From contig NZ_ASGZ01000043.1 in assembly GCF_000495475.1 (NCBI RefSeq), forward strand, positions 1 through 35,391: DNA of 35,391 bases, given 5' to 3'. Shown here piece by piece: positions 16,208 through 23,899 of the stretch. Each line of letters begins with the position of its first letter. The first letter of the stretch is position 1. The position numbers and the translations under genes were made by a program. The stretch is from Candidatus Halobonum tyrrellensis G22 (GTDB lineage Archaea > Halobacteriota > Halobacteria > Halobacteriales > Haloferacaceae). The notes under the pieces are model-generated. The model was not told the origin of the DNA. It searched no databases and was given only the letters and a program-made list of their open reading frames with translations.

Positions 16208-16216
16208 CGATAAAGG
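16208..16216 (-). promoter_or_regulatory. TATA-like box for the zinc-ribbon gene
   Basis: CCTTTATCG on the minus strand is centred about 30 nt before the ATG at 16182. It is the clearest AT-rich box in the spacer to the HIT gene. Confidence 0.45.
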
Positions 16217-16355
16217 TACCACGTGAGTAATAAGGGTTTGGCTAGTCGCCCCCCCGAGCCGGGTCAGTAACCCGTCCGCACGGGGAACGCGACGGACGGG
16301 ACGGGAGGAGGCCGGACACGGGCGGATTGAAGGGGGTCGACGGCCTGGCTCGGCC

Positions 16356-16901
16356 GTGGACCAGATATACGCCCCCTGGCGGATCGAGTGGGTCGAACGC
16401 GACGACGAGGGCGGTGACGGCTGTCCGTTCTGTACACTACCCGACCGCGGCGACGACCGCGAGGCGCGGATCGTGGCTCGCTCGCCCGAGTCGTTCGTCC
16501 TGCTCAACAACTACCCGTACAACCCCGGCCACGCGATGGTGATCCCCCGGGTCCACGAGTCGGCGTACGAGGCGCTGAGCGACGAGGTCCTCCTCGACCA
16601 CGCGCGGATGAAGCAGCGAACGTTCCGGGCGCTCGACGACGCCATCGGCCCCGACGGCTACAACGCCGGTCTCAACCTCGGCGACGGCGCCGGCGGGTCG
16701 CTCCCCCACCTCCACACCCACGTCGTCCCGCGGTGGGAGGGGGACACCAACTTCATGCCCGTCGTCGGCGACACGAAGGTGATCGTCGAAGCGCTCGAAG
16801 AGACGTTCGACCGGGTGCGCGCGGCGTTCGCCGACTTGGAGGGGGCGACGGTCGACGGCGACGACGACGCGCCGCGGTTCCCCGCCGTCGACGGCGCGTA
16901 G
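16356..16901 (+). CDS. HIT-family nucleotide hydrolase/phosphorylase
   Basis: In this 181-residue histidine-triad protein the catalytic triad is H118-x-H120-x-H122 (HLHTHVVPRW), which handles nucleotide phosphoanhydrides or AMP-lysine-type bonds. C23 and C26 (CPFC) match the zinc-binding N-terminal pair of the Fhit/Ap4A phosphorylase-like branch. LLNNYPYNPGHAMVIPRVH (49-67) is a classical HIT core. The start is GTG at 16356; no good TATA box is seen at -27. It could degrade dinucleoside polyphosphates, as could the PPP phosphatase at 13829, though the genes are not linked. The acidic tail after residue 160 is probably flexible. Confidence 0.9.
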   Translation: MDQIYAPWRIEWVERDDEGGDGCPFCTLPDRGDDREARIVARSPESFVLLNNYPYNPGHAMVIPRVHESAYEALSDEVLLDHARMKQRTFRALDDAIGPDGYNAGLNLGDGAGGSLPHLHTHVVPRWEGDTNFMPVVGDTKVIVEALEETFDRVRAAFADLEGATVDGDDDAPRFPAVDGA

Positions 16902-16991
16902 CGGCGAGGCCCGGACGGCCACCCCGAGTCCGCGGTCGGCGGCGGAGTCCCGTCACACGCGGCCGGGGCGGTCGCACACGGACGACCCAAC

Positions 16992-16999
16992 GGTTTAGT
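16992..16999 (+). promoter_or_regulatory. TATA-like box for the ArsR-like regulator
   Basis: GGTTTAGT is centred 27 nt before the ATG at 17023. Confidence 0.45.
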
Positions 17000-17022
17000 C
17001 GCCGGGCGGGGATCGTCGAACG

Positions 17023-17931
17023 ATGAGTACTCCCGCCGACGAGGAGACGCGCGAGGCGGTCCGGGAGGCCGACCTCACGCCCGCGGAGGCGTTCTCGCTG
17101 CTCGGCAACGAGACGCGCATCGAGGTGTTGCAGGCGCTCCACGAGGCGACCGTCGAGCAGGGAACCGACGACCCGGTGCCGGTGCCCTTCTCGGAGCTGT
17201 ACGACCGGGTCGACCTCGACGACAGCGCCCACTTCAACTACCACCTCAAGCAACTGCTCGACCACTTCGTCCGCAAGACCGACGAGGGGTACGCGTTCCG
17301 CACGCCCGGCTGGAAGGTGGTCCGCTCGGTGTTCGCGGGCACGTTCACCGGCCGGACCGAACTCGGGCCGTTCGAGGCGCCCGGCGACTGCTACGCCTGC
17401 GGCGGCGACCTGGAGGCGCGGTACGCAGACGAGCGACTCGCCATCGCCTGCGTCGACTGCGGCCGGGGTCACGTCGACTACCCGTTCCCGCCGGGCGGGC
17501 TGGACGACCGCACGCCAGCGGAGTTCCTCGACGCGTTCCACCACCACGTCCGCCACCACTACTGTCTCGCCGCCGACGGCGTCTGCCCCGAGTGCATGGG
17601 CCGGATGACGACGACGCTCGACACGTGCACGCGGATTCCGGGCCAGGAGGTGGTCGTCCGGCACGTCTGCAACCGGTGTGACAACCGCCTCGCCTCCGCG
17701 GTCGGGCTGAACCTGCTCGACACCGCGGCGGTGCTCACGTTCCACTCCGAACGCGGGGTCGACCTCACCACCGAACCGTTCTGGACGCACGACTGGTGCG
17801 TGAGCGACGTCCACACCACCGTCCTCCAGACGAACCCCACGACGATCCGCCTCGATCTGCCCTGTGACGGCGACACGCTGTCGGTCACCGTCGACGAGAC
17901 GATGAGCCTGCTGGAGACGGAACGCGCCTGA
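17023..17931 (+). CDS. ArsR-like winged-helix regulator with two Cys4 zinc sites
   Basis: Residues ~18-100 of this 302-residue protein form an ArsR-type winged helix (AFSLLGNETRIEVLQALHEA, then HFNYHLKQLLDHFVRKTDEGY). A long C-terminal region follows with two four-cysteine sets: C123/C126/C143/C146 and C188/C191/C216/C219, each two CxxC knuckles. It resembles haloarchaeal regulators carrying DUF7347/DUF7351-type domains. It is probably a cytoplasmic DNA-binding regulator; zinc is likely structural, though metal or redox sensing is possible. No operon partner is adjacent: the next gene is convergent and its stop is 2 nt away. Targets cannot be inferred. Confidence 0.85.
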   Translation: MSTPADEETREAVREADLTPAEAFSLLGNETRIEVLQALHEATVEQGTDDPVPVPFSELYDRVDLDDSAHFNYHLKQLLDHFVRKTDEGYAFRTPGWKVVRSVFAGTFTGRTELGPFEAPGDCYACGGDLEARYADERLAIACVDCGRGHVDYPFPPGGLDDRTPAEFLDAFHHHVRHHYCLAADGVCPECMGRMTTTLDTCTRIPGQEVVVRHVCNRCDNRLASAVGLNLLDTAAVLTFHSERGVDLTTEPFWTHDWCVSDVHTTVLQTNPTTIRLDLPCDGDTLSVTVDETMSLLETERA

Positions 17932-17933
17932 AC

Positions 17934-18155
17934 TCAGCGCGACCCGCGTCCGAGCCACCCCGCCCGTTCGGGGTCGCCGAAGAGCCCCAGCCGGACGTTG
18001 AGTGCCGCCGTCGTGAGCGCCATCAGCACACCCAGCAACGCGCCGGTGACGGCTCCGTCGCCGACGACGGCCGTGACGGCGCCGGTCAGCGGGGGCACCA
18101 CGAGCAGGAGCGCGAGCGACTGCCGGACCGCGAGTCCGGGGTCGTCGACTGTCAT
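17934..18155 (-). CDS. Small two-helix membrane protein, unknown function
   Basis: This 73-residue product has two hydrophobic segments, about residues 12-30 (LALLLVVPPLTGAVTAVVG) and 35-52, with a short basic tail (GWLGRGSR). I recognise no family. It has an ATG start and haloarchaeal codon use. Its stop lies 2 nt from the stop of the ArsR-like gene, so the pair is tail to tail. No clear promoter is visible. It could be read with the nad operon, which runs the same way and ends 108 nt upstream. Confidence 0.55.
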   Translation of the reverse strand: MTVDDPGLAVRQSLALLLVVPPLTGAVTAVVGDGAVTGALLGVLMALTTAALNVRLGLFGDPERAGWLGRGSR

Positions 18156-18263
18156 CGGGACGGAGTATCGGCCGCGACCGGATGAGCGTTCGCCCGCCGT
18201 CGCCCGGTGGCACCCGACGGTGTCGGCCAGCGGGGGTGACCGCCGCCGCGGACGTCTGCCCGG

Positions 18264-19070
18264 CTACCCCGTCCGGAACGAGTAGTCGAGCGACGGCGCC
18301 GAGTGGGTGAGCGACCCCATCGACACCACGTCCGCGCCGGTCGCGGCGTACGCGGGCACGTCGCCGAGTTCGATCCCGCCGCTCGCCTCCGCGAGCGTCC
18401 CCTCGGGGAGCGTCCCGACGCCGCGTTCCACCTCGGCGGGGGCCATGTTGTCGAAGAGGACGACGTCCGCGCCAGCCTCGGCCGCGCGCGCGCCGTCCGC
18501 GGGCGCCTCCACCTCGACTTCGACCTTCGTGGCGAACGACGCGCGCTCGCGGAAGCGGCGGACCGCGGGCTCCAAGCCGAGTTCGGCGACGTGGTTCTCC
18601 TTCACCATCACCATCTGCGAGAGGTCCAAGCGGTGGGTGTCGCCGCCGCCCGCGGCCACCGCGCGCTTCTCCACCCCGCGGAGACCGGGCGTGGTCTTGC
18701 GCGTCGCCGCGATCTCGACCGAGTCGCTCACCTCGCGGGCGGCGTCGACCGCCGCCCGGGTGGCGGTCGCCACGCCCGACGCGTGGCCCGCGACGTTGAC
18801 CGCGACCCGCTCGCCCCGCAACACGCCGCGGGCGGGACCCTCGACGCGGAGCACCGCGTCGCCGGACTCGACGCGGTCGCCCGTCTCCACGGCGGGCGCC
18901 GCGTCGACGCCGAGGTAGTCGAACACCCGGACGGCGGCGTCGAGTCCCGCGACGGTGCCCGCCTCGCGGGCGACGAGGCGGCCCGTCGTCTCGCCGGGCA
19001 CGTCGTTGGTCACGTCGCGGTGGCCCAGGTCCTCGGCGAGCCACGACTCGACCGTCGACTCAGTCAGCAC
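18264..19070 (-). CDS. nadC: Nicotinate-nucleotide pyrophosphorylase (carboxylating)
   Basis: This 268-residue enzyme turns quinolinate and PRPP into nicotinate mononucleotide, CO2 and pyrophosphate. Quinolinate- and PRPP-binding motifs are visible: GERVAVN with R87, ATRKTTPGLR (122-131), GGDTHRLDLSQMVMVKENH (142-160) with H146, R147 and K157, VLFDNM and EASGGIEL. I place the start at GTG 19070, overlapping the nadB stop by 11 nt, because that gives the family-length N-terminus ([16 protein letters not shown]); an upstream GTG at 19115 would add 15 low-complexity residues. It is the last gene of nadABC. Confidence 0.93.
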   Translation of the reverse strand: MLTESTVESWLAEDLGHRDVTNDVPGETTGRLVAREAGTVAGLDAAVRVFDYLGVDAAPAVETGDRVESGDAVLRVEGPARGVLRGERVAVNVAGHASGVATATRAAVDAAREVSDSVEIAATRKTTPGLRGVEKRAVAAGGGDTHRLDLSQMVMVKENHVAELGLEPAVRRFRERASFATKVEVEVEAPADGARAAEAGADVVLFDNMAPAEVERGVGTLPEGTLAEASGGIELGDVPAYAATGADVVSMGSLTHSAPSLDYSFRTG

Positions 19071-20751
19071 CCGCCTCGCCCCCCTCGCCGGCCGCGGCGC
19101 CGTCGGAGTCGGCACCCCCCTCGCGCACGAGGCGGTGACAGCCCGCGGAGTCGGCGTTCGCGGCCGCGCGCGCTATCAGCAGGCCGACGACCGTCGCGTT
19201 CCGGAGTTCGTACAGCCCCCTGGAGGTTCGGGTCCGGGTGTACGCGTCCACCTCGCCTTTCAGCCGCCGGAGGGTCGCGGCGGCGCGGCCCACCTCCTCG
19301 GGCCGGCGCTCGATGCCGAGCGCGTCGCTCGCGGTGTCGCGGAGGCGTCGGAACTTCCCGCGGGCGAACGAGTCGGGCAGCGCCGGGTCGCCGTCGCGCG
19401 GGTCGGGCGCCTCCACCCGCTCGGGACCGGCGTCGACGCCGACCCCGGCGGCCGTCTCGCCAGCACGCAGTCCCCAGACGAGTCCCTCGAGGAGGCTGGT
19501 CGACGCGAGGCGGTTGGCGCCGTGGACGCCGGTGTGTGAACACTCGCCGACCGCGAACAGGCGGTCGAGCGACGCCCGGCCGCGGAGGTCCACGTCGACC
19601 CCGCCACAGAGGAAGTGTTCGGCGGGCGCGACCGGGATGCCGTCGGCGGGGTCCACCCCGCGCTCGTCACAGTCGGCGGCGAGGCCCGGGAACTGCTCGC
19701 GAAAGTCGACCGGCGACACGTCGAGTCGCACGTCGTCGGTCCGGTCGCGCTCGCGGGCCACGGCGCGGGCGACCACGTCCCGCGGCGCGAGTTCGGCGTC
19801 GTCGTGGACGGCGGGCATGAACCGCTCGCCGTCGGCGTTCCGCAACACCGCGCCCTCGCCGCGGACCGCCTCGCTGACGAGGAACGGGTCGTCGCCCGCG
19901 TACGCGGTGGGGTGGAACTGGACGTACTGCATGCCGGCCACGTCCGCGCCCGCGAGCGCCGCCATCGCCACGCCGTCGCCGGTCGCGCCGTCGGGGTTGG
20001 TGCTCTCGCGGTACAGCCCCCCGACCCCGCCCGTGGCGAGCACCGTCGCGCCCGCGAACGCGGGCACCGCGCTCCGTCCCTCGGCGTCGCGCCCGCCGTC
20101 GTCGCCGTCTCTCTCGTCCGTCTCGTCGCCGTCCGTTTCGCTCCTCTCGTCGGCGTCGCCGTCCGTCCCCCGCTCGTCGGCCGGGGGTTCCACGAGCGCG
20201 CCGTGGACGCGCCCCTCGTGGGTGATCAGGTCGTACGCCGCCGTGTCCTCCAGGATCCGGACGTTCTCGCGCCCGCGGAGGTGCGCGAGGAACGGCCGGA
20301 GGACGTGCCGGCCGGTCGAGGCGTCGACGTGGAGGATCCGCCGCTCGGAGTGGGCCGCCTCGCGACCCAGGTCGAACGCCGCCCCGTCGGCGTCAGTGGC
20401 GTCCGCAGCGTCACCCTCGCGCCGGTCGAACTCGACGCCGAGCGTGTCGATGAGCGCGTCCTCGACGGCGCCCCGGGCGTCGCCGACCAGCGTCTCGACC
20501 GCGTCGGGGTCGCACTCGCCCGCACCGGCCGCGCGGATGTCGGCCGCGAACGCCTCGGGGTCGGACTGCGTGACCGCGATACCCCCCTGCGCCCAGTCGG
20601 TCGAGGCGTCCGTCGGCTCCTCGGCTTTCGTCGCCACCAGCACGTCGGCGCCCTCGCGGGCGGCCGCGAGCGCGGTCGCACAGCCCGCGATGCCCGACCC
20701 GACGACGAGCACGTCCGCCTCGTACGCCTCGCGCCCGTGGTCCCGGCTCAT
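19060..20751 (-). CDS. nadB: L-aspartate oxidase
   Basis: This 563-residue flavoenzyme oxidises L-aspartate to iminoaspartate, the first step of de novo NAD synthesis. The FAD-binding GSGIAG is at 18-23. [29 protein letters not shown] (split around 410-435) and QFHPTA are typical of succinate dehydrogenase/aspartate oxidase flavoproteins. A strongly acidic low-complexity insert occupies about residues 187-222, between the ALVEPP strand and the [15 protein letters not shown] motif. The ATG overlaps the nadA stop (ATGA), so translation is coupled. The last ~20 residues are acidic/Gly-rich and overlap the start of nadC. Imine product and NadA substrate match, so channelling is plausible. Confidence 0.94.
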   Translation of the reverse strand: MSRDHGREAYEADVLVVGSGIAGCATALAAAREGADVLVATKAEEPTDASTDWAQGGIAVTQSDPEAFAADIRAAGAGECDPDAVETLVGDARGAVEDALIDTLGVEFDRREGDAADATDADGAAFDLGREAAHSERRILHVDASTGRHVLRPFLAHLRGRENVRILEDTAAYDLITHEGRVHGALVEPPADERGTDGDADERSETDGDETDERDGDDGGRDAEGRSAVPAFAGATVLATGGVGGLYRESTNPDGATGDGVAMAALAGADVAGMQYVQFHPTAYAGDDPFLVSEAVRGEGAVLRNADGERFMPAVHDDAELAPRDVVARAVARERDRTDDVRLDVSPVDFREQFPGLAADCDERGVDPADGIPVAPAEHFLCGGVDVDLRGRASLDRLFAVGECSHTGVHGANRLASTSLLEGLVWGLRAGETAAGVGVDAGPERVEAPDPRDGDPALPDSFARGKFRRLRDTASDALGIERRPEEVGRAAATLRRLKGEVDAYTRTRTSRGLYELRNATVVGLLIARAAANADSAGCHRLVREGGADSDGAAAGEGGEAGAD

Positions 20752-21878
20752 AGCTCCAGCATCCGCTCCATCGCGGTCGCGGCCAGTTCCTTCTCGCGGG
20801 GGGCGACCTCCACGACGTTCCGCTCGTCGCCCTCGGTGAGTCCCTCCAGCACCCACGTCAGGTAGTTGGGGTCGATCTGACGCATCGCGTTACAGTCCAT
20901 GCACGCGTCGCCGCACAGCGGCAGCACCTCCACGTCGGGGTGCCAGCGGTCGAGGTGGTTCGCCAGGTGGATCTCGGTGCCGATGGCCCACGTCTCGCCG
21001 GGGTCCGCGTTCGCCACCGTCTCCGTGATGGTCGCCGTCGACCCGACCACGTCCGCGGCGGCGGCCACCTCGCGGCGGCACTCGGGGTGGACGACGACGT
21101 TCGCGTCCGGGCGGCGCTCCCGCACGTCCTCGACGTGGTCGACGCGGAAGCGCTCGTGGACCTGACAGTAGCCGTCCCACAGCACCACGTCCGCGCCGGC
21201 CACCTCGCTCGGCTCCTTCCCCTCGGGGTCCCACGGGTCCCACGTCACCGTCGACTCGGTCAGCCCGAGGTCGTGGGCGGTGTTCTCGCCGAGGTGTTTG
21301 TCCGGGAGGAACAGCACGGTGTCGCCGCGGTCGAACGCCCACTCGAACGCGTCGGCGGCGTTCGACGACGTACACACCAGCCCGCCCTGCTCGGCGCAGA
21401 ACGCCTTCAGGTCGGCGTAGCTGTTCATGTACGTCACCGGCACCACGTCGCCGTCGAGCGCCCCCGTCAACTCCGCCCACGCGGCGTCGACCTGGAGCGC
21501 CTCGGCCATCCCCGCCATCGGGCACGACGCCTCCATCGAGGGGAGGAGGACGGTCTGGTCGTCGTCGGTGATCACGTCCGCCGACTCCGCCATGAACGTC
21601 ACGCCCGCGAAGACGACGTACTCCGCGTCCGACTCGGCCGCCTCCCGCGACAACTGGTAGCTGTCGCCGACGAAGTCGGCGTGCTCGACGATCTCCCGTC
21701 GTTGGTAGTTGTGACCGAGGATCACCAGGTCGTCGCCGAGCTCCGCCTTCGCGGCGTCGATCCGTCGGCGTCGAACCTCCTCGTCGAGCGTTCGGTAGCG
21801 TTCCGGCAACTGTTCGAGGTTGTCGTACTTGAACAGGCTCAGGTCCGTGTCCAAGTCAGCAGTCTCCATTCGTGGCAT
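20748..21878 (-). CDS. nadA: Quinolinate synthase A
   Basis: This 376-residue [4Fe-4S] enzyme condenses iminoaspartate with dihydroxyacetone phosphate to quinolinate. LGHNYQR (54-60) and the three repeats of the NadA fold are visible. Likely cluster ligands are C119 (MEASCPMAG), C238 (WDGYCQVHE) and one cysteine of C322/C326/C329 (CGDACMDC). It is longer than the ~300-residue bacterial forms because of an insertion between the first two ligands, as far as I recall usual for haloarchaea. The ATG at 21878 is taken; a second ATG at 21869 (METADLD) is possible. First gene of nadABC, with an AT-rich promoter upstream. Confidence 0.94.
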   Translation of the reverse strand: MPRMETADLDTDLSLFKYDNLEQLPERYRTLDEEVRRRRIDAAKAELGDDLVILGHNYQRREIVEHADFVGDSYQLSREAAESDAEYVVFAGVTFMAESADVITDDDQTVLLPSMEASCPMAGMAEALQVDAAWAELTGALDGDVVPVTYMNSYADLKAFCAEQGGLVCTSSNAADAFEWAFDRGDTVLFLPDKHLGENTAHDLGLTESTVTWDPWDPEGKEPSEVAGADVVLWDGYCQVHERFRVDHVEDVRERRPDANVVVHPECRREVAAAADVVGSTATITETVANADPGETWAIGTEIHLANHLDRWHPDVEVLPLCGDACMDCNAMRQIDPNYLTWVLEGLTEGDERNVVEVAPREKELAATAMERMLEL

Positions 21879-21915
21879 CGTATCGTTCGTACTAGCTACG
21901 TCACGTGCTCGTATT

Positions 21916-21924
21916 GTATAAGAA
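21916..21924 (-). promoter_or_regulatory. TATA-like box for the nadABC operon
   Basis: TTCTTATAC on the minus strand lies in the most AT-rich 40 bp of this neighbourhood and would start transcription near 21894, giving a short leader of about 15 nt. Confidence 0.5.
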
Positions 21925-22036
21925 TTTTCTTCAATACGCTATTCGACCGAGGTACCACTCTCGAATTCGTCTGAACGTACTCCAGAGTCCGAGTGTGTGG
22001 CGTCTCGAAGGAGGTAATTCGGGGGAGGGCGCATAT

Positions 22037-22104
22037 GGCGTTCGAACGAGTGCGGCGTTCGAACGAGTGCGGCGTTCGGGCAGGTGTGGCGCTCTGGCGA
22101 GGGG
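22037..22104. repeat. 17-bp tandem repeat, about four units
   Basis: GGCGTTCGAACGAGTGC occurs twice exactly (22037-22053, 22054-22070). It is followed by two decaying units (22071-22087, 22088-22104). Each intact unit contains the palindrome GTTCGAAC. The unit length is not a multiple of three, so the array is not a coding repeat. Confidence 0.7.
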
Positions 22105-22163
22105 GCGGACGTGTCGGCGGCGGACCGGGTACGGGGCGGGGTGCGGTCGGCCGTCGTCCGCCG

Positions 22164-22229
22164 TTACTGACCGGGTCGCCCGTCGTTACCAGCTGGGTCG
22201 AGCGTCGTTACCGACCGGGTCGCCCGTCG
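22164..22229. repeat. 22-bp tandem repeat, three units plus a partial
   Basis: Units lie at 22164-22185, 22186-22207 and 22208-22229. Units 1 and 3 differ at one position, while unit 2 is more diverged. The start of a fourth unit (CTACCG) runs into the amidohydrolase stop codon at 22230-22232, so the array begins exactly at the 3' end of that gene. Confidence 0.7.
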
Positions 22230-23765
22230 CTACCGGTCGTCGTACACCACGTCGCCGTCGACGGCGGTGAGCGCCACGTCGATGTCGGCGATGGCCTCGG
22301 ACCGCTCCCACGGCGAGTCGTCGAGGAGGACGAAGTCGGCGCGCTTGCCGGCTTCGAGCGTCCCCACCCGGTCCTCGTCGAAGCCGGCGTACGCCGCACC
22401 CAGCGTGTACGCCCGCAGCGCGTCGGTGACGCCGAGCGACTGCGCCGCCGTCGGGGCGTTGACCGCCTGGTCGACGCCGAACAACGGGTCGAGCGGCATG
22501 CAGTCGCTCCCGAACGCGAGCGGCGCGCCCGCCTCGGGGTAGGCGGGGAGGCGGTTGGCGTCGGTCCGGCGGTCACCGAGGCGGGCGTCGTACAGGCCGT
22601 CCTCGCGGCCCCACTTGTGGAAGTTGGGCTGCATCGACGCCACCACACCGAGGTCGGCGAACCGCTCGATGGCCTCGTCGCTCGCCAGTTCGGCGTGTTC
22701 GACCCGGTGACGCATCTCGCCGGGTGCGTCCGTCCCGGCGTACGCGTCGAGGGCGGCGTCGACGGCGGCGTCGCCGATGGCGTGTAACGACACCTGAAAA
22801 CCGGCGGCGTCCGCGCGCGCGACCAGGTCGGCGACCGCCTCGGGGTCGACCACCCACTGGCCGGTCTCGTCGCGCGCGTCGGCGTACCCCGCGGAGAGTT
22901 TCGCCGTCCGGCCGCCGAGCGACCCGTCGGTGAACGACTTGATCGCCCCCACTTGCACCATCTCGCTGCCGTGGTTGGTGCGGAGTCCGGCGTCGACCAG
23001 CGAGTCGAGGTGGTCCGCCCAGTAGTTGATCCGGACGCGCAGCGTGAGGTCGCCGTCGAGGTCCATCGCGCGGTACGCCCCCGGGAGTTTCGACTTCCGC
23101 ACCATGTCGTGGACGCCCGTGACGCCGCGTTCGTTGGCGTATTCTTGCGCCGCCTCGACGAGTCGCCGCGCCTCCGCGGCGTCGGGTTCGATCATCTCGC
23201 GGACGGGGTCGACCGCTTCTTCGACCACGACGCCGGTGGGGTCGCCGCCCTCGGTGAGCACGTCGCCGTCGGGCATCGCGTGCAGCAGGCGGTCGAGCAC
23301 CACGTCGTTGACCGACGCGACGTGCATGTCCTCGCGGAACGCGACCACCGGCACGAACGACGACACCGCAGCGAGGTCGTCGCGCGTGAGGTAGCGCGAC
23401 TCCGCCCACGTCGACTCGTCGTAGCCGAAGCCGAGCACCCACTCGTCGTCGTCCACCTCGTCGGCGCGTTCTTCGAGCAGGCGGACCGCCTCGCCGGGAC
23501 TCGTCGCCCCCGAGAGGTCGGCGTGGACCAGCGACGAACCGACGTTGAGCAGGTGGGTGTGCGCGTCGACGAACCCCGGCAGGACGACGCGACTCCCGGC
23601 GTCGAGGGTCGCCGTCTCGGCGCCCGCGAGGAACTCCACGTCGTACGTCGTCCCGAGGCGGACCACCCGTCCGTCGCGGACCGCCATCGCCTCGTGCGTC
23701 TCGTCGGGGTCGCCGAGCGTGTGGACCTCGGCGTTCGTCACGACGAGGTCCGCGGCTTCGCTCAT
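22230..23765 (-). CDS. Amidohydrolase family 3 protein (YtcJ-like)
   Basis: This 511-residue metal-dependent hydrolase has VDAHTHLLN (near 67-74) as the first metal motif, AIKSFTDGSLGGRT (near 274) supplying the usual bridging position, SLHAIGDAAV (near 325), RVEHAEL and FGSDCMPLDP. The composite beta-sandwich is formed by N- and C-terminal ends (VVTNAEVHTLG, GTLEAGKRADFVLLDDSPW). This matches YtcJ-type amidohydrolases acting on amide or N-acyl bonds; the true substrate is unknown. No signal peptide. The ATG at 23765 has a TATA-like box 26 nt upstream. It diverges from hmgA. Confidence 0.88.
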   Translation of the reverse strand: MSEAADLVVTNAEVHTLGDPDETHEAMAVRDGRVVRLGTTYDVEFLAGAETATLDAGSRVVLPGFVDAHTHLLNVGSSLVHADLSGATSPGEAVRLLEERADEVDDDEWVLGFGYDESTWAESRYLTRDDLAAVSSFVPVVAFREDMHVASVNDVVLDRLLHAMPDGDVLTEGGDPTGVVVEEAVDPVREMIEPDAAEARRLVEAAQEYANERGVTGVHDMVRKSKLPGAYRAMDLDGDLTLRVRINYWADHLDSLVDAGLRTNHGSEMVQVGAIKSFTDGSLGGRTAKLSAGYADARDETGQWVVDPEAVADLVARADAAGFQVSLHAIGDAAVDAALDAYAGTDAPGEMRHRVEHAELASDEAIERFADLGVVASMQPNFHKWGREDGLYDARLGDRRTDANRLPAYPEAGAPLAFGSDCMPLDPLFGVDQAVNAPTAAQSLGVTDALRAYTLGAAYAGFDEDRVGTLEAGKRADFVLLDDSPWERSEAIADIDVALTAVDGDVVYDDR

Positions 23766-23787
23766 GGGCTGTGAGGACGCGCGACGG

Positions 23788-23795
23788 GCAAAACC
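23788..23795 (-). promoter_or_regulatory. TATA-like box for the amidohydrolase gene
   Basis: GGTTTTGC on the minus strand is centred 26 nt before the ATG at 23765. Confidence 0.5.
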
Positions 23796-23869
23796 GTTCG
23801 GGCAGCGGAGGGTGGGACCGCCGCTCGGACGGGGCGGGCGGACGCTCCGCCGGCGGCCCGACCGGAAAC

Positions 23870-23877
23870 GGTTAACC
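23870..23877 (+). promoter_or_regulatory. TATA-like box for hmgA
   Basis: GGTTAACC is centred 26 nt before the ATG at 23900. It favours that ATG over the in-frame GTG at 23885. Confidence 0.5.
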
Positions 23878-23899
23878 GCGCGGCGTGAACCCGAAAGGT

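Larger units (their letters stand above)
21879..22229. other. Intergenic region with promoter and two tandem-repeat clusters
   Basis: This 351-bp gap lies between nadA and the amidohydrolase gene, both leftward. The left end holds the nadABC promoter. The rest carries a 17-bp tandem array (22037-22104) and a 22-bp tandem array (22164-22229). I see no gene; open frames through it have no domain and follow the repeats. Confidence 0.6.

Noticed and set aside
16753-19044. A 763-codon frame antisense to HIT, ArsR-like and in another phase of nadC
   Set aside because: Spans several well-supported genes and has no recognisable domain.
22037-22229. CRISPR array
   Set aside because: Units are directly adjacent with no spacers, only three to four copies, and no cas genes nearby; these are plain tandem repeats.
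23885-23899. GTG start of hmgA five codons upstream
   Set aside because: The TATA-like box at 23870-23877 lies too close to the GTG and at the correct distance from the ATG at 23900.
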